A DNA stretch of 32,751 bases from Pseudoalteromonas sp. S16_S37 (GTDB lineage: Bacteria > Pseudomonadota > Gammaproteobacteria > Enterobacterales > Alteromonadaceae). Where the stretch lies: assembly GCF_014694405.1 (NCBI RefSeq), contig NZ_JAAUWV010000051.1, forward strand, positions 1-32,751. The letters are read 5' to 3'. The notes beneath the pieces were generated by a model. That model saw only the letters and a program-made list of their open reading frames with translations, made no database searches and was not told the origin of the DNA. Of this stretch, positions 1 to 8,054 are shown in pieces (the stretch's first letter is position 1; each line of letters opens with the position of its first letter). Both the position numbers and the translations under genes were made by a program.

Positions 1-57
1 TGAAATGAGACCGCACTTAAGTTTAGGAATGAAAACACCTAATCAAGTGCACAATGA

Positions 58-87
58 AAAGGCCAATGACAATAATCACTGGCCTTT
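58..87 (-). terminator. Intrinsic terminator downstream of metC
   Basis: The arms AAAGGCCA (58-65) and TGGCCTTT (80-87) form an 8-bp perfect stem. Read on the minus strand, the second arm runs straight into a short T-rich stretch. It lies about 40 bases past the metC stop codon, so it most likely ends the nudC-metC transcript. The stem is symmetrical enough to work in both directions. Confidence 0.7.
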
Positions 88-124
88 AAAAACCGTCAAC
101 TTATTTTAGGACGGGACATATCTT

Positions 125-1294
125 TTAGCAGTTGTCCTGATAAACAGCTAACGCTTGCTCTAAGTCTGCAATTAAATCTTCAACATCTTCCAGTCCGATG
201 TGTAAGCGGATAACGGGGCCCTGTTCCCACCCTGTTGTACTACGTAAACCAGCCATGGTTTTGTTGGCAGTTACCAAACTTTCGTAACCTCCCCACGAAA
301 AACCCATTTTAAAGTGCTCTAACGCATCTAGAAACGCATTGATAGCCTTTTGAGTTCCTTTGTTCATCACAAACGAAAACAACCCGTTACTACCGTTAAA
401 ATCGCGTTTGAAGAATTCGTGTCCAGGGCAAGTTGGCAAAGCCGGATGTCTAACGTGATCAACAAGGGGGTGTTTTGTGAGCCAATCAGCCACTTGCAAC
501 GCCGCCTTTTCATGCTGCGCTAAACGTACAGACATTGTACGCAACCCGCGTAGCGCTAAATAGGCGTCATCTGCAGAGGTACATTGCCCCAACAGGTATG
601 AATGTTCACGAAGTGTCGGCCAGTGCGCTTCGTTAGCAACAGCAACTCCCATCATCACATCGGAGTGACCCACAATGTATTTTGTTGCTGCTTGAATACT
701 AATATCTACACCATGGTCAAGCGGCTTATAATGCCAACCATTGCCGTAGGTATTATCTAGCATAGTGATCACCCCATGGCGCTTAGCGGCTGCCACTAAA
801 CTTGGCACATCTTGTACTTCCATGGTGATAGAGCCTGGCGACTCTAAAAATAAGATTTTGGTATTGTCTTGAATAAGTGCTTCAATACCAGCACCTATCA
901 TAGGGTCGTAGTAGGTTGTGGTAATATCTAAACCCGCTAAAATTTTGTCACAGAAATCTCGTGTTGGCTCATAAGCAGTATCAACCATCAATAGGTGATC
1001 TCCGGCTTTTAAAAATGACAGTAAAGATTGGCTAATTGCCGCCGCACCGCATGGGTAGAGTGCGCAACCGGCGCCATTTTCTAGCTCCATTATCGCATCT
1101 TGAAGCGCATAATGAGTATTGGTACCACGGCGCCCGTAAAATAAAGTGCGATTACCACGCTCTTTAATCGCCTCATGTAAGTCGGCAACACTATCAAACA
1201 CCACCGTTGAGGCTCGTTGCACAACCGGATTAACTACGCCTTGCGTATATTGAGATTTGCGTCCTGCACTTACCAACTTTGTATTTTTCTTCAT
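125..1294 (-). CDS. metC: Cystathionine beta-lyase (PLP-dependent)
   Basis: Cleaves cystathionine to homocysteine, pyruvate and ammonia in methionine synthesis; cytoplasmic. The 389-residue protein is full length for the Cys/Met-metabolism PLP family. The PLP lysine is expected at K205 in ATKYIVGHSD, with D180 in the LDNTYGN motif as the residue pairing with the pyridine nitrogen. The frame is open up to a GTG at 1315, but the ATG at 1294 is preferred: AAAGG sits 7 bases before it, and the GTG start would overlap the nudC stop. Only 10 bases separate it from nudC, so the two are probably cotranscribed. The sequence resembles the E. coli MetC branch more than cystathionine gamma-synthase; a related C-S lyase activity cannot be excluded. 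Confidence 0.88.
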   Translation of the reverse strand: MKKNTKLVSAGRKSQYTQGVVNPVVQRASTVVFDSVADLHEAIKERGNRTLFYGRRGTNTHYALQDAIMELENGAGCALYPCGAAAISQSLLSFLKAGDHLLMVDTAYEPTRDFCDKILAGLDITTTYYDPMIGAGIEALIQDNTKILFLESPGSITMEVQDVPSLVAAAKRHGVITMLDNTYGNGWHYKPLDHGVDISIQAATKYIVGHSDVMMGVAVANEAHWPTLREHSYLLGQCTSADDAYLALRGLRTMSVRLAQHEKAALQVADWLTKHPLVDHVRHPALPTCPGHEFFKRDFNGSNGLFSFVMNKGTQKAINAFLDALEHFKMGFSWGGYESLVTANKTMAGLRSTTGWEQGPVIRLHIGLEDVEDLIADLEQALAVYQDNC

Positions 1295-1304
1295 GTTTAT
1301 ACCT

Positions 1305-2219
1305 TTATTTTGCACGCCAATACTCTACGAGATAGCGTGAAATAGAATCTGGTCGAGTAAGTTTATAGCCTGTGCTTGAGTCGCTCCACTGGCCAAACGT
1401 ATCGAGTTGTTCACGCGAAAACCATTGCGCATCCTCTAAATCATCTTGATCAATGTTAATTTCAGTTGAGCTCGCTTTGCCTATAAAACCTAGCATTAAT
1501 GATGATGGGAATGGCCAAGGCTGAGAGGCAATGTATTCCACCTCAACCACATCGATATCCGCTTCTTCTTTTACTTCTCGAATAACTGCTTGCTCTAATG
1601 TTTCGCCTGGGTCAACAAAACCTGCAAGGGTTGAATAAACCCCTTCTGGCCAACTTGCTTGTCGCCCCATCAAGCAGCGTTCAATACCATCATCAAATGT
1701 GTGGGTGATAAGCATAATCACCGCGGGGTCTGTGCGAGGAAAAGTCATATGTTGGCACTGGTCGTTTTGGCAACGCCTTGCATGCCCCGCTTCAATGCTC
1801 TCATTGGTATAGCCACAACGCCCACAAAACCGATGGGTTTTGTGCCAGTAGCATAGTCCTCTGGCCAGCACGCCAACAGATGCCATTTTGGGGTCAAGTT
1901 GCAAACCTATATGTCGCATATCAACAAACTCAAGGGGAGAGTCTTGCAATAACGATAAAGTTGCTGCGCTACTCGAAACATCTAATGCAAAATAGTTGTA
2001 CTGTTGGTCAACACCCAAAAAAACCGCATTTCTTTTATCAAATTCTTGAACTTGATCTAACTCTAGTAAATGCAACTCACTGGTTGCAACATTTACCAAG
2101 TTTCTATCTTTATCGATAAGTAGCCAGCGACTATTGGCATTGATTTGACGTGTAATCCACTGTCGATCTTTGCGTTCATTAGAAGCACGATTTAAGTGCA
2201 TATGAGTGTAATGTAACAA
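1305..2219 (-). CDS. nudC: NAD(+) diphosphatase (Nudix, zinc ribbon)
   Basis: Hydrolyses NAD(H) to NMN(H) and AMP; in E. coli the same enzyme also removes NAD caps from RNA. The 304-residue protein shows the full NudC layout: a variable N-terminal domain, a zinc ribbon with C132, C135, C150 and C155, a Nudix box starting at G200 (GFVDPGETLEQA, then REVKEEA), and the diagnostic SQPWPFP at 232-238 that marks the NADH-specific branch. The start is uncertain. A TTG at 2219 has AGGG 8 bases upstream, while the ATG at 2201 has no clear ribosome site. First gene of the pair with metC; I know of no functional link between them. Confidence 0.9.
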   Translation of the reverse strand: MLHYTHMHLNRASNERKDRQWITRQINANSRWLLIDKDRNLVNVATSELHLLELDQVQEFDKRNAVFLGVDQQYNYFALDVSSSAATLSLLQDSPLEFVDMRHIGLQLDPKMASVGVLARGLCYWHKTHRFCGRCGYTNESIEAGHARRCQNDQCQHMTFPRTDPAVIMLITHTFDDGIERCLMGRQASWPEGVYSTLAGFVDPGETLEQAVIREVKEEADIDVVEVEYIASQPWPFPSSLMLGFIGKASSTEINIDQDDLEDAQWFSREQLDTFGQWSDSSTGYKLTRPDSISRYLVEYWRAK

Positions 2220-2311
2220 AGCCTGATCCCTGTTGAAAATGTTTGCATAAAGCTAACATATAGCTGCACAAAGCTAAACTATTTACGCTGTACCTAATGT
2301 CAAAATGCACG

Positions 2312-2336
2312 CAAAAAAAAAGCCCTTGCGGGCTTA
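2312..2336 (-). terminator. Intrinsic terminator downstream of nagB
   Basis: On the minus strand the stem AAGCCC-GCAA-GGGCTT is followed by an uninterrupted run of T. It starts about 20 bases after the nagB stop codon and separates nagB from nudC. Confidence 0.85.
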
Positions 2337-2357
2337 AAGCTATAGTGTAACTCCACA

Positions 2358-3161
2358 CTACAGAGAGGCAACAGACGCCAGATAATCCTGAAGCTTTTGG
2401 TTTTCAGCTTCGATATGTTGATAAAACTCAATATCTTTTAACTTACTCGCAGCAAGTAGATCGATAACAATCACGGCGTTTTTATGAAGCTGTAAGGCCG
2501 ATGCTGGGCAAGATGCCGTTAATGGACCTTCAACCATCGCTTGAATGGCATCCGCTTTGTTTTCACCTGTTGCAAGTAAAACCACCTTCTTGGCATCTAA
2601 AATGGTACCTATGCCCATGGTGATTGATAAATGCGGCTGATATTCACCTTCTTCAAAAAAACGCGCATTATCTTCGATGGTTTCTTTTGTCAGTGTTTTT
2701 ACGCGTGTACGAGATGTTAAACCTGAAGATGGCTCATTAAAGCCGATATGACCATTGCGACCAATACCTAACAACTGAATATCTACACCGCCGGCAGCTG
2801 CCATGCGTGCTTCATAATCTTGGCAAGCAGTAATTGGGTTTTTCGCATCACCCGGTGGAACATGGGTGTTATCGATGTCGATATCAATATGGTTGAAAAG
2901 CTGCTCATTCATAAAGTAACGATAACTTTGTGGATGAGTGCCTTCTAAACCAAGGTACTCGTCTAAATTAAATGTTGTAGCGTCTTTAAAACTCAACTCG
3001 CCTTCACGGTTGCGACGAATAAGCTCTTGATATAAAGCCACAGGCGTAGAGCCTGTCGCCAAACCTAATACTGATTCAGCTTTACGTTGTAGCTGAGTTG
3101 AAAATATGTCTGCGCCATAGGCTGCGACTTCTGCGGCATCATTTAAAATAACAATTTGCAT
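2358..3161 (-). CDS. nagB: Glucosamine-6-phosphate deaminase
   Basis: Converts glucosamine-6-phosphate to fructose-6-phosphate and ammonia, the last committed step of N-acetylglucosamine use; cytoplasmic. The 267 residues match the usual NagB length. Visible landmarks are the phosphate loop GLATGSTP (33-40), FNLDEYLGL with catalytic D67, and GIGRNGHIGFNEP with H138 and E143 of the ring-opening relay. It is a single-gene unit with its own operator (3280-3297) and its own terminator, separate from the nagK-nagA-nagX operon 1.4 kb away on the same strand. The ATG at 3161 is the natural start. Confidence 0.95.
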   Translation of the reverse strand: MQIVILNDAAEVAAYGADIFSTQLQRKAESVLGLATGSTPVALYQELIRRNREGELSFKDATTFNLDEYLGLEGTHPQSYRYFMNEQLFNHIDIDIDNTHVPPGDAKNPITACQDYEARMAAAGGVDIQLLGIGRNGHIGFNEPSSGLTSRTRVKTLTKETIEDNARFFEEGEYQPHLSITMGIGTILDAKKVVLLATGENKADAIQAMVEGPLTASCPASALQLHKNAVIVIDLLAASKLKDIEFYQHIEAENQKLQDYLASVASL

Positions 3162-3273
3162 AGTATAGGCTCAACGTTGAGTACAAAGAAAAATGGGATC
3201 TGAGCCTTACTTCGCGTGCAATCAAAGCAAGGTCAGATCTAACCTAATTGGGATACACAGTATTATTAGGCAT

Positions 3274-3302
3274 TACCATTATGACAACGCTGTCATTATT
3301 AT
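3274..3302 (-). promoter_or_regulatory. NagR-type operator over the nagB promoter
   Basis: TATGACAACGCTGTCATT (3280-3297) matches 17 of 18 positions of the NagR consensus that I recall for Shewanella, AATGACARCGYTGTCATT. On the minus strand the right half supplies TTGTCA as a -35 element; 17 bases on is AATACT as a -10. The operator therefore covers the -35, as expected for repression by a LacI-family regulator. The regulator gene is not in this window. Palindrome seen directly; promoter is an inference. Confidence 0.75.
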
Positions 3303-3362
3303 CAGAATAATATGCTTTGTAAAGTAAAAGTGAAGAAAAAATTCACTATTTTCACTCCAAAA

Positions 3363-3392
3363 ACGACGAAGCCCACAGAATACGTGGGCTTC
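3363..3392 (-). terminator. Hairpin downstream of nagX, probable terminator
   Basis: GAAGCCCAC (3368-3376) and GTGGGCTTC (3384-3392) form a 9-bp perfect stem with a 7-base loop. On the minus strand it is followed by GTCGTTTTT, an imperfect T run. It lies just past the nagX stop codon. Confidence 0.65.
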
Positions 3393-3419
3393 ACAATCTT
3401 GAAATTATTTAAATTGCTC

Positions 3420-4553
3420 TCAAACGCTGACAAAAATCTTCCGTTTATACATCCAATGTAACACTAATAACTGCACAGATAGCAACGCTAAAACGCCCAA
3501 TAATGGCTGCCAATTTGGCGCAGCCGCAACAACTATCCCACCAAATACACTTAGGCTTATGTAGCTCCAATTTACCAACGATGAGGCAAGATAAATAATA
3601 ATTGAATTTGCACCAATAATGATGAATGGGTAAGCCAATCTTTGCATGTTAAGCAAATCGACCAATGCATAAAAGATGGCAAACAGTAAGGCACTCCACC
3701 CCACTGTAACAAGCACAAATGAACTGGTCCAAAGTTCTTTATTTACAGGGAATGATAAATTCCATAGCCACCCTATCAGTAAACAGCCAAGGCCCGCGCC
3801 AGATAGCGCAGCCATACTACGCCATTGACCAAACTGTTCAGCTCTTGCGATAAAGCGCCCAACAAAAACTCCGGCGATTGCGTTTACGATAGCAGGCAAG
3901 CTTGATAGCACGCCTTCTGGGTCAACAGCTCTAGCTTGATAACTTATTCCTGGTAAAAGGTGCTTATCAAACCAAGCATTCCAACTACCTGCACCAGCTG
4001 CTGAGAGATCCCCCGCAACTCCCCCAGGCACAGGGATAAAACACAGTAATATCCAATAAAAAAGTAAAATGCCAATGGCAACATAAGCTTGAGTACGTGC
4101 GCTAGTGTGCCAAACAAGTAACACACAAAAAAACCATGCTACCGCAATCCGACCCAATACACTTGCATAGCGTATTTCACCTAATGCGGCAGGTATACCG
4201 GTTCCCCATCCGTGGTTATATAAAATCCCAAGTAAACAAAGCAGCAAGAGTCTTTTTAACGCTTTTTGATAGTATGGTTTTCGCTCGGCAAGTGGTAAAT
4301 GATCAATACGCTTTGGTGCCAGCCCCATTGCAACACCAGAAAGAAAAATAAACAGCGGAAAAATCAGGTCGTAAAAGGTAAAACCGTGCCAAGGACTGTG
4401 TACGGTGTGCGCTTCAAACAACTTCCAACCCTGCCAACCCGTTAACACAAACAAAGCAGCAAATATTGATTGTCCCCCTAAAATCCAAAACATATCCATG
4501 CCTCGCAACGCATCAAGGGATGCCAAGCGTTTTTTAGTGGTATTTGTTGCCAT
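3420..4553 (-). CDS. nagX: NagX-type multi-pass membrane protein (acyltransferase-like)
   Basis: A 377-residue polytopic inner-membrane protein of the family (DUF5009) related to heparan-alpha-glucosaminide N-acetyltransferase. The N-terminal signature SLDALRGMDMFWILGG is followed by SPWHGFTFYDLIFPLFIFLSG; the rest is a string of about ten hydrophobic segments. NagX genes occur in GlcNAc clusters of Shewanella and relatives, and a role in transport or acetyl transfer on amino sugars is suggested but not settled. The longest frame adds 13 residues, but that leader would be encoded inside the terminator hairpin. The ATG at 4553 has GAGG 6 bases upstream and is preferred. Third gene after nagK and nagA. 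Confidence 0.82.
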   Translation of the reverse strand: MATNTTKKRLASLDALRGMDMFWILGGQSIFAALFVLTGWQGWKLFEAHTVHSPWHGFTFYDLIFPLFIFLSGVAMGLAPKRIDHLPLAERKPYYQKALKRLLLLCLLGILYNHGWGTGIPAALGEIRYASVLGRIAVAWFFCVLLVWHTSARTQAYVAIGILLFYWILLCFIPVPGGVAGDLSAAGAGSWNAWFDKHLLPGISYQARAVDPEGVLSSLPAIVNAIAGVFVGRFIARAEQFGQWRSMAALSGAGLGCLLIGWLWNLSFPVNKELWTSSFVLVTVGWSALLFAIFYALVDLLNMQRLAYPFIIIGANSIIIYLASSLVNWSYISLSVFGGIVVAAAPNWQPLLGVLALLSVQLLVLHWMYKRKIFVSV

Positions 4554-4571
4554 AGGGAACCTCATAAAAAC

Positions 4572-4602
4572 AAAAGCCCCGTTAAACTGCAACGGGGTTT
4601 TT
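4572..4602 (-). terminator. Terminator-like hairpin between nagA and nagX
   Basis: A 12-bp stem (4572-4583 with 4591-4602, one G-U pair) with a 7-base loop and CCCCGTT/AACGGGG core. On the minus strand it is followed by TTTTGTTTTT. It starts about 15 bases after the nagA stop and ends just before the nagX ribosome site, so it should reduce, not abolish, nagX expression if the three genes share a promoter. Confidence 0.75.
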
Positions 4603-4616
4603 CTTCAGGGAAAAAA

Positions 4617-5741
4617 CTAAATCTTTTGGCCTGCAATGTAAGTTGCATTTGCAAACAGCGAGTCATCGAGTAAAACAAAGTCTGCATCAGCGCCTTGTGT
4701 TAGGTGGCCTTTAGTAGGAAGGTTTAAATACTGTGCGGGGTATAAAGACGCCATGCGTAGGCTCTCGCTAAGCGCAATATCCAAATCATTCACCGTATTA
4801 CGTACCGCACTTGCCATATCCAGCACACTGCCTGCAAGTTCACCCGTGGTTGAGTTTAGTCGGTTTCCGGTACGTATCACTTTACGACCATCAAAAAAGT
4901 CGAACTCCATATCATCTGTGCCGACCGGTGGCATAGCATCGGTTACCAACATGACTTTGCCGCGCTGCTTTGTCCTAATGGCTAGCTTTGCGGATGTGCT
5001 ATGCACATGATGGCCATCAACTATCAAGCCGCACCAGCTGTTATCATCCCACAGTGCAGCACCAACAACACCTGGCTCACGAGAAGTAAATGCCGACATG
5101 GCATTAAACAAATGGGTAAACCCATCCGCACCCACGCGCAGTGCCTTCATGGCTGTATCAAAATCTGCGTTTGAATGACCAATAGATACTTTAACGCCCA
5201 ATTTAATCAAGCGCTCAATGTCACTGAGCGGCACGGTTTCAGGTGCTAGTGTCACCATCTTGATACCTAAATCTCGGCGCTCATAAATAGCAAACTCTTC
5301 ATCCGAAATCGCTCGAATATATTGCTCACTATGGGTGCCCTTTTTAGGGTGTGACAAATGTGGTCCTTCAAAGTGTATACCCACAATACCTGCTTGATTA
5401 TTTGCAACGGCCTGAGCCACCGCATCCGCCGCGGCCGACATTACTTCGACTTTGTCAGTAATAAGGGTTGGCATAATAGCGGTTGAACCAAATTGACCAT
5501 GTGCAGACAATATTTTGCCTAAGCAATCAGTAGTTTGCTCTGCATTAAAAAAAGCACCACCGCCGCCGTTAACTTGAACATCAATAAACCCAGGAACGAC
5601 TAAGCCATTTAACGGCTCAACAGGCTCATTGGCATTATCAATCTCAAAACTTATTTTGCCCTGCTCTACAGCAAACACTACATTTTCTTTAAAATCATAG
5701 CCATCAAACAGCTTTGATGCCTTATACAATTGCCTAGTCAT
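4617..5741 (-). CDS. nagA: N-acetylglucosamine-6-phosphate deacetylase
   Basis: Removes acetate from GlcNAc-6-phosphate to give glucosamine-6-phosphate, the substrate of NagB; cytoplasmic amidohydrolase. The 374-residue protein has the N-terminal metal motif region GFIDVQVNGGGG (51-62), E125 in GIHFEGPHLS, H189 in SIGHSN and H210 in GFTHLFNAM as expected metal ligands, and D268 in LVTDAMPP as the catalytic aspartate. Its ATG overlaps the nagK stop by one base (TAATG), which indicates translational coupling. A terminator hairpin follows the gene. Confidence 0.95.
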   Translation of the reverse strand: MTRQLYKASKLFDGYDFKENVVFAVEQGKISFEIDNANEPVEPLNGLVVPGFIDVQVNGGGGAFFNAEQTTDCLGKILSAHGQFGSTAIMPTLITDKVEVMSAAADAVAQAVANNQAGIVGIHFEGPHLSHPKKGTHSEQYIRAISDEEFAIYERRDLGIKMVTLAPETVPLSDIERLIKLGVKVSIGHSNADFDTAMKALRVGADGFTHLFNAMSAFTSREPGVVGAALWDDNSWCGLIVDGHHVHSTSAKLAIRTKQRGKVMLVTDAMPPVGTDDMEFDFFDGRKVIRTGNRLNSTTGELAGSVLDMASAVRNTVNDLDIALSESLRMASLYPAQYLNLPTKGHLTQGADADFVLLDDSLFANATYIAGQKI

Positions 5742-6652
5742 TAATTCGCCTTTATTAAATCCTGTTCCACATTCTTAATTGCAAAATAAATTGCCCCCAT
5801 TTCTGGTGGTTGTTTAGGAAGCTCTACTGATTTCGCAATTTCTGGGTCAAGCCATTTATTGAGAGGCTCAGACAACCCTCCGATCATTGATAAGCGAGGC
5901 GGATTGTTCTCAAGCAATCTTTTAGCCAGTCGGCTAATATAATCTGCGCCTTGCGTAACGATTGAAAGCGCTACTTCATCTTGCTGTTCCGCAGCATCAA
6001 ATACCAAACGCGCGAGCTTTGCGTAAACACTCGATGGCTGACCAGCCATTTGCTCTGCTATGCCCATCGCGGTTAACGTATTAAAATGCGATTTAAATAT
6101 GCCGCTAAGTCGTGTGGTTGGCCCTAATTCATCTAGGTCAAGAAGTACCGCTTTGACAGCTTCCAAGCCCATCCAAGCGCCACTACCAATGTCACCTTGC
6201 GCAAAACCATGACCACCATAATTAACCGATTCACCATTTACGATAGAAAAACCACAAGAGCCAGTGCCTGTAATGATCACTGCGCCATCTTGTCCTTCGT
6301 GTGCACCAATACATGCAGTATGTAAATCAGTGGTTAAGAACATTTGTTGAAATGGGTGATCCCACTGCATTATTTTGTCATAAAGCGCTGGTAAATTAAC
6401 ACCCGCTAGCCCCATTCCTGCATTGAGTTCGTGAACTTGTTCAACACGTAATCCAGCATCTTGTAATGCGAGTTGGGTCGAAACCATAATTGACTCTAAC
6501 GTGCGTTCAAGACCGTGGAGTGGATTTGCAGGTCCTCCAAGACCTGTGCCTAACACACCGTGTTGCTTTGAGTAGATAGTAGCGCGGCATTTGGTTCCTC
6601 CGCCGTCTATACCTATATATAACTGGTCTTGTTGCACCTGTTTAGCCATCAT
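5741..6652 (-). CDS. nagK: N-acetylglucosamine kinase (BadF/BcrA ATPase family)
   Basis: ATP-dependent phosphorylation of GlcNAc taken up without a phosphotransferase system, giving GlcNAc-6-phosphate for NagA. The N-terminal phosphate motif IGIDGGGTKC and the adenosine-site segments ITGTGSCGFS and GGHGFAQGDIGSGAW are visible. The family is the eukaryotic-type kinase used in Shewanella, not the ROK-type E. coli NagK. The longest frame begins with a TTG at 6685, but the tandem ATG ATG at 6652/6649 is preceded by a strong AGAGG at 7 bases, so about 303 residues are expected. First gene of the nagK-nagA-nagX operon, behind a NagR-type operator. Confidence 0.88.
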   Translation of the reverse strand: MMAKQVQQDQLYIGIDGGGTKCRATIYSKQHGVLGTGLGGPANPLHGLERTLESIMVSTQLALQDAGLRVEQVHELNAGMGLAGVNLPALYDKIMQWDHPFQQMFLTTDLHTACIGAHEGQDGAVIITGTGSCGFSIVNGESVNYGGHGFAQGDIGSGAWMGLEAVKAVLLDLDELGPTTRLSGIFKSHFNTLTAMGIAEQMAGQPSSVYAKLARLVFDAAEQQDEVALSIVTQGADYISRLAKRLLENNPPRLSMIGGLSEPLNKWLDPEIAKSVELPKQPPEMGAIYFAIKNVEQDLIKAN

Positions 6653-6724
6653 GTAGCGACCTCTATCGAATTGGGGTTGGCTCAATTTTATAGTTATTGC
6701 TGAGCATTGAGTCGTGTTGAATTA

Positions 6725-6756
6725 ATGTTACACACAAAATGACAGCGTTGTCATTA
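6725..6756 (-). promoter_or_regulatory. NagR-type operator of the nagK-nagA-nagX operon
   Basis: AATGACAGCGTTGTCATT (6738-6755) is an exact match to the 18-bp NagR consensus I recall. On the minus strand it contains ATGACA as a possible -35, with TAACAT 18 bases downstream as a possible -10, so a bound repressor would block polymerase. It is the best NagR match in the window. Confidence 0.82.
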
Positions 6757-6894
6757 AATTTTTGATAAAATTGCTTAACAATGAAAAATTCTAATATTGC
6801 ATAGAATCCAAAGGTTGTCAGTGTAAATTTGCCAATAATGTTGCAGTTACAGGAATGAAAGTCATAACATGGTGATAGTAAAGCATTGATTAAT

Positions 6895-6929
6895 AAATAA
6901 AAAGAGCGGCTAAGCCGCTCTTTTTATTT
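6895..6929. terminator. Bidirectional intrinsic terminator
   Basis: A perfect inverted repeat of 16 bases per arm with a 3-base loop (core AAAAAGAGCGGC / GCCGCTCTTTTT). Its right arm includes the stop codon of the dioxygenase gene (6924-6926). It ends that minus-strand gene. The symmetrical A and T tracts would allow function in both directions, but there is no plus-strand gene upstream to use it. Confidence 0.9.
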
Positions 6930-7766
6930 GACGCCTAACTCAGTTAGTCGCTCTTGTAAGTAGCTATCAGCCGTATAACGCTCAGACAACACAACGTCAG
7001 GACGCGGATGCAAGAACAGCGGTAGCGAAATTCTTGATTTAGCTGATGCTTTGCCTGTTGGGTTAATTACACGGTGAATTGTTGATGGGAAGTAGCCACC
7101 TGATGCTTCTTGCAACATGTCACCAATATTAATGATTAATGAACCAAAGTCACACGGTACATCTAACCAACCACCCTCTTTTGTTTGCACCTGTAAACCT
7201 GGCTCATTTGCAGCAGGCAATACTGTAAGTAGGTTGATATCACCATGGGCAGCGGCACGAATCGCACCAGGCTCTTCATCACCAGTCATTGGCGGATAAT
7301 GCAGTATGCGCAGTAATGTTTGCTCAGAATCAGCAATCATATCTTTTAGGTCGATAGAAAATTTTGCACGTACATCTTCTGGTGCTTGCGCTTGTACCCA
7401 GCTCAATAGTTTGGCTGCAAACTCATTTGCTAGGCGATAGTATTCACGAATTTCAGCCTCTAATTGGGCTGGTACGCGACCTTTAGGGTATACGTGAAAG
7501 TACTCTTTGATATCTTTTACTGTGAAACCTTTTGCTACCTCAGACACTTCCGGTGGAAAGTAACCATCCTGTGTGTCTTTGTCATACAAAAACTCATGCT
7601 TTTGTTCAGAGTTAAAGAACGCTTGCCAATTTTTATAAATCGACTCTACTAGTTCTTGAGGGATTGGATGATTTTTTAATACACCGAAGCCCGTGTTACG
7701 TAGAGATTCGACAAATTGTGCGGCTGCGTCAGGCGCTTGATAATCGACCGTAGGTAATTGTTGCAT
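6924..7766 (-). CDS. Isopenicillin N synthase-like Fe(II) dioxygenase
   Basis: A 280-residue member of the 2-oxoglutarate/Fe(II) oxygenase superfamily of the isopenicillin N synthase type. The facial triad is visible as H174 and D176 (AAHGDINLL) and H231 (TIHRVINP); the 2-oxoglutarate-binding R245-x-S247 lies in SRISLPLF. An N-terminal non-heme dioxygenase region (TGFGVLKNHPIP) is also clear. These features predict an active oxygenase, but the substrate cannot be read from sequence, and no biosynthetic partner genes are near it. Monocistronic: own terminator, and a GGA element 8 bases before the ATG. It is not evidence for beta-lactam synthesis. Confidence 0.85.
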   Translation of the reverse strand: MQQLPTVDYQAPDAAAQFVESLRNTGFGVLKNHPIPQELVESIYKNWQAFFNSEQKHEFLYDKDTQDGYFPPEVSEVAKGFTVKDIKEYFHVYPKGRVPAQLEAEIREYYRLANEFAAKLLSWVQAQAPEDVRAKFSIDLKDMIADSEQTLLRILHYPPMTGDEEPGAIRAAAHGDINLLTVLPAANEPGLQVQTKEGGWLDVPCDFGSLIINIGDMLQEASGGYFPSTIHRVINPTGKASAKSRISLPLFLHPRPDVVLSERYTADSYLQERLTELGVK

Positions 7767-8054
7767 ATTGATTCCACTTGATTATTGCATGAATTCACTG
7801 GTAAATAAGCAATTGGTATTCTAACCCCGCCTATCTTAGTGCATATACTGTGTAGATAGCTGGCGAGCATAGTTAAATACGCCCTTCCAGATAAGGACTT
7901 TTGTCCTCCTCCACCTTGAGTTGTGCACTATTTTGAGCCAGATCAAATTTGTCAAAACACACCAAGCAAATAAAACTGGCTAAGCTAAATATAGCATCGC
8001 TTAGGCAAAGCATATGGGGTATGTTGCGCCACTTGCTTTGCCCTTACCAATGAA
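7767..8054. other. Intergenic stretch, no gene seen
   Basis: Between the M48 protease stop and the dioxygenase start (288 bases). It should hold the dioxygenase promoter. The only hairpin noticed is a weak 6-bp one (CTAAGC 7980-7985 with GCTTAG 7999-8004), too weak to call as a terminator. No convincing coding frame. Confidence 0.5.

Noticed and set aside
6924..7766. A beta-lactam biosynthesis gene
   Set aside because: The fold family is shared by many oxygenases, and no ACV synthetase, epimerase or expandase is nearby.
7676..7870. 64-residue frame upstream of the dioxygenase
   Set aside because: It overlaps the start of the dioxygenase gene in another frame, has no ribosome site and no recognisable features.
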